Origin: Clostridiales bacterium
GTDB lineage: Bacteria > Bacillota > Clostridia > Oscillospirales > Oscillospiraceae
Reading direction: 5' to 3'
Assembly (NCBI GenBank): GCA_029268065.1
Contig: JAJUHC010000004.1
Location: 62,001-126,000, forward strand
DNA length: 64,000 nucleotides
Positions 63,581-64,000 of this stretch are shown here, one piece after another. How positions within the stretch are numbered: the first letter of the stretch is position 1; every line of letters begins with the position of its first letter. The notes below the pieces were generated by a model that made no database searches, was not told the origin of the DNA, and saw only the letters and a list, made by a program, of their open reading frames with translations. The position numbers and the translations under genes are program-made.

Positions 63581-64000
63581 TTACTCGGCAAGACCGGCGT
63601 TTTCCGTTTCACGTTTCTTAAGGATTATGCTTATGGCAATTGCCACGACAACTCCGACAACAAGCTCGGCGCACGCCACAAAGGCGTATTTCCAGCGGTA
63701 GACGTTCATTGACCCGGCAAATTTACCGGCCAGCGAATTGATAACATAGGGGGTGCAAAATTGAGCCAGATGTACGGCCGCGACATAAAGGCCTGTTGTC
63801 AGCACGAAGAAGCTCGGCTTCGACGCCTTTGTGCATATGAAGGTCCCCTGGGCGACGCAGATGTTGTTGCCCAAACCGAGAAGAAAGGCCGCCACGAGGC
63901 ATACATCGATGTTTTGAGCAAAGGCGAGCATGCCGAATCCGAGCGCAAGGCAGATCGCTCCAACTCCCAGCGTGGCGTTTTTGAACACCTTTGCAATCCA
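63581..64000 (-). CDS. MFS transporter (C-terminal part, cut by window edge)
   Basis: The frame continues to the window edge, so the N-terminal part is missing. The visible C-terminal about 140 residues have four hydrophobic helices with the small-residue pattern of MFS helices (GVGAICLALGFGMLAFAQ, AAFLLGLGNNICVAQGTFI). It ends in a charged tail. The GTG giving MFKNATLG is internal, not a proven start. Substrate unknown; it is placed upstream of the SLC13 gene on the same strand. Confidence 0.75.
   Translation of the reverse strand, partial: WIAKVFKNATLGVGAICLALGFGMLAFAQNIDVCLVAAFLLGLGNNICVAQGTFICTKASKPSFFVLTTGLYVAAVHLAQFCTPYVINSLAGKFAGSMNVYRWKYAFVACAELVVGVVVAIAISIILKKRETENAGLAE

Noticed and set aside
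1-64000. tRNA, rRNA, insertion sequences or prophage genes
   Set aside because: None was recognised by eye. No transposase, integrase or phage structural gene appears among the open frames. A tRNAscan run would settle tRNA absence.

Overview
The window reads as one chromosomal segment of a Bacillota member, most likely class Clostridia. The evidence is family content: a fused IspH-ribosomal protein S1, YqeG and YqeK proteins, an LCP cell-wall protein, DUF4830 and DUF5711 proteins, a ClpE-type ATPase, and SipW/TasA-type secretion genes. Spacing is tight, with many ATGA/TTGA overlaps and frequent TTG/GTG starts, and several promoters match the TTGACA-17-TATAAT consensus. I saw no rRNA, tRNA, insertion sequence, prophage or CRISPR array. 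Species cannot be named from the sequence alone.

Layout. 1-4.3 kb: BaiN-like flavoprotein (5' end outside the window), cmk, plsC, ispH-rpsA. 4.4-9.9 kb: DUF4830 protein (minus strand), a pseudouridine synthase, a PucR/CdaR-type regulator, then ftsE-ftsX and an M23 peptidase, a PcsB/CwlO-like division hydrolase set. 10-31.9 kb: a long housekeeping stretch: greA, lysS, an RNA methyltransferase, dprA, topA, trmFO, plsX, acpP, rnc, a radical SAM protein, smc, ftsY, rdgB, yhbY, nadD-yqeK, LCP, rsfS, leuS, rpsU. 32-43.5 kb: an unknown minus-strand gene, yqeG, an M24 peptidase, a methyltransferase, ecfA1-ecfA2-ecfT, truA, DUF5711, cvpA, pgsA and a ClpE-like ATPase. 43.7-49.6 kb: a carboxyltransferase locus and pstSCAB. 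Both contain proteins whose key catalytic residues are replaced: a biotin carrier without the biotinyl lysine, and a PstB with altered Walker A, Q-loop and Walker B. 49.7-50.4 kb: yebC.

The most striking system is at 50.6-57.65 kb. A strong promoter is followed by two nearly identical c-di-GMP-I (GEMM) riboswitch aptamers in series, each with its own intrinsic terminator. The short P1 helix of each aptamer shares bases with the 5' arm of its terminator, which predicts ligand-dependent read-through (an ON switch used twice). Downstream lie two parallel cassettes. Each has a SipW-type (Ser/His) signal peptidase, a TasA/camelysin-like secreted protein and a larger surface protein: a proline/serine-rich protein with a carboxypeptidase-regulatory-like domain in cassette A, and an eight-repeat Ig-like protein in cassette B. 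I infer a c-di-GMP-gated surface or biofilm-matrix secretion operon. It is followed by an SGNH-family membrane protein with its own promoter and a QueG-like iron-sulfur protein.

59.8-64 kb, minus strand: an ammonium transporter fused to a PII domain, whose leader carries an intrinsic terminator between promoter and start codon; an SLC13 permease; and the C-terminal part of an MFS transporter cut by the window edge.
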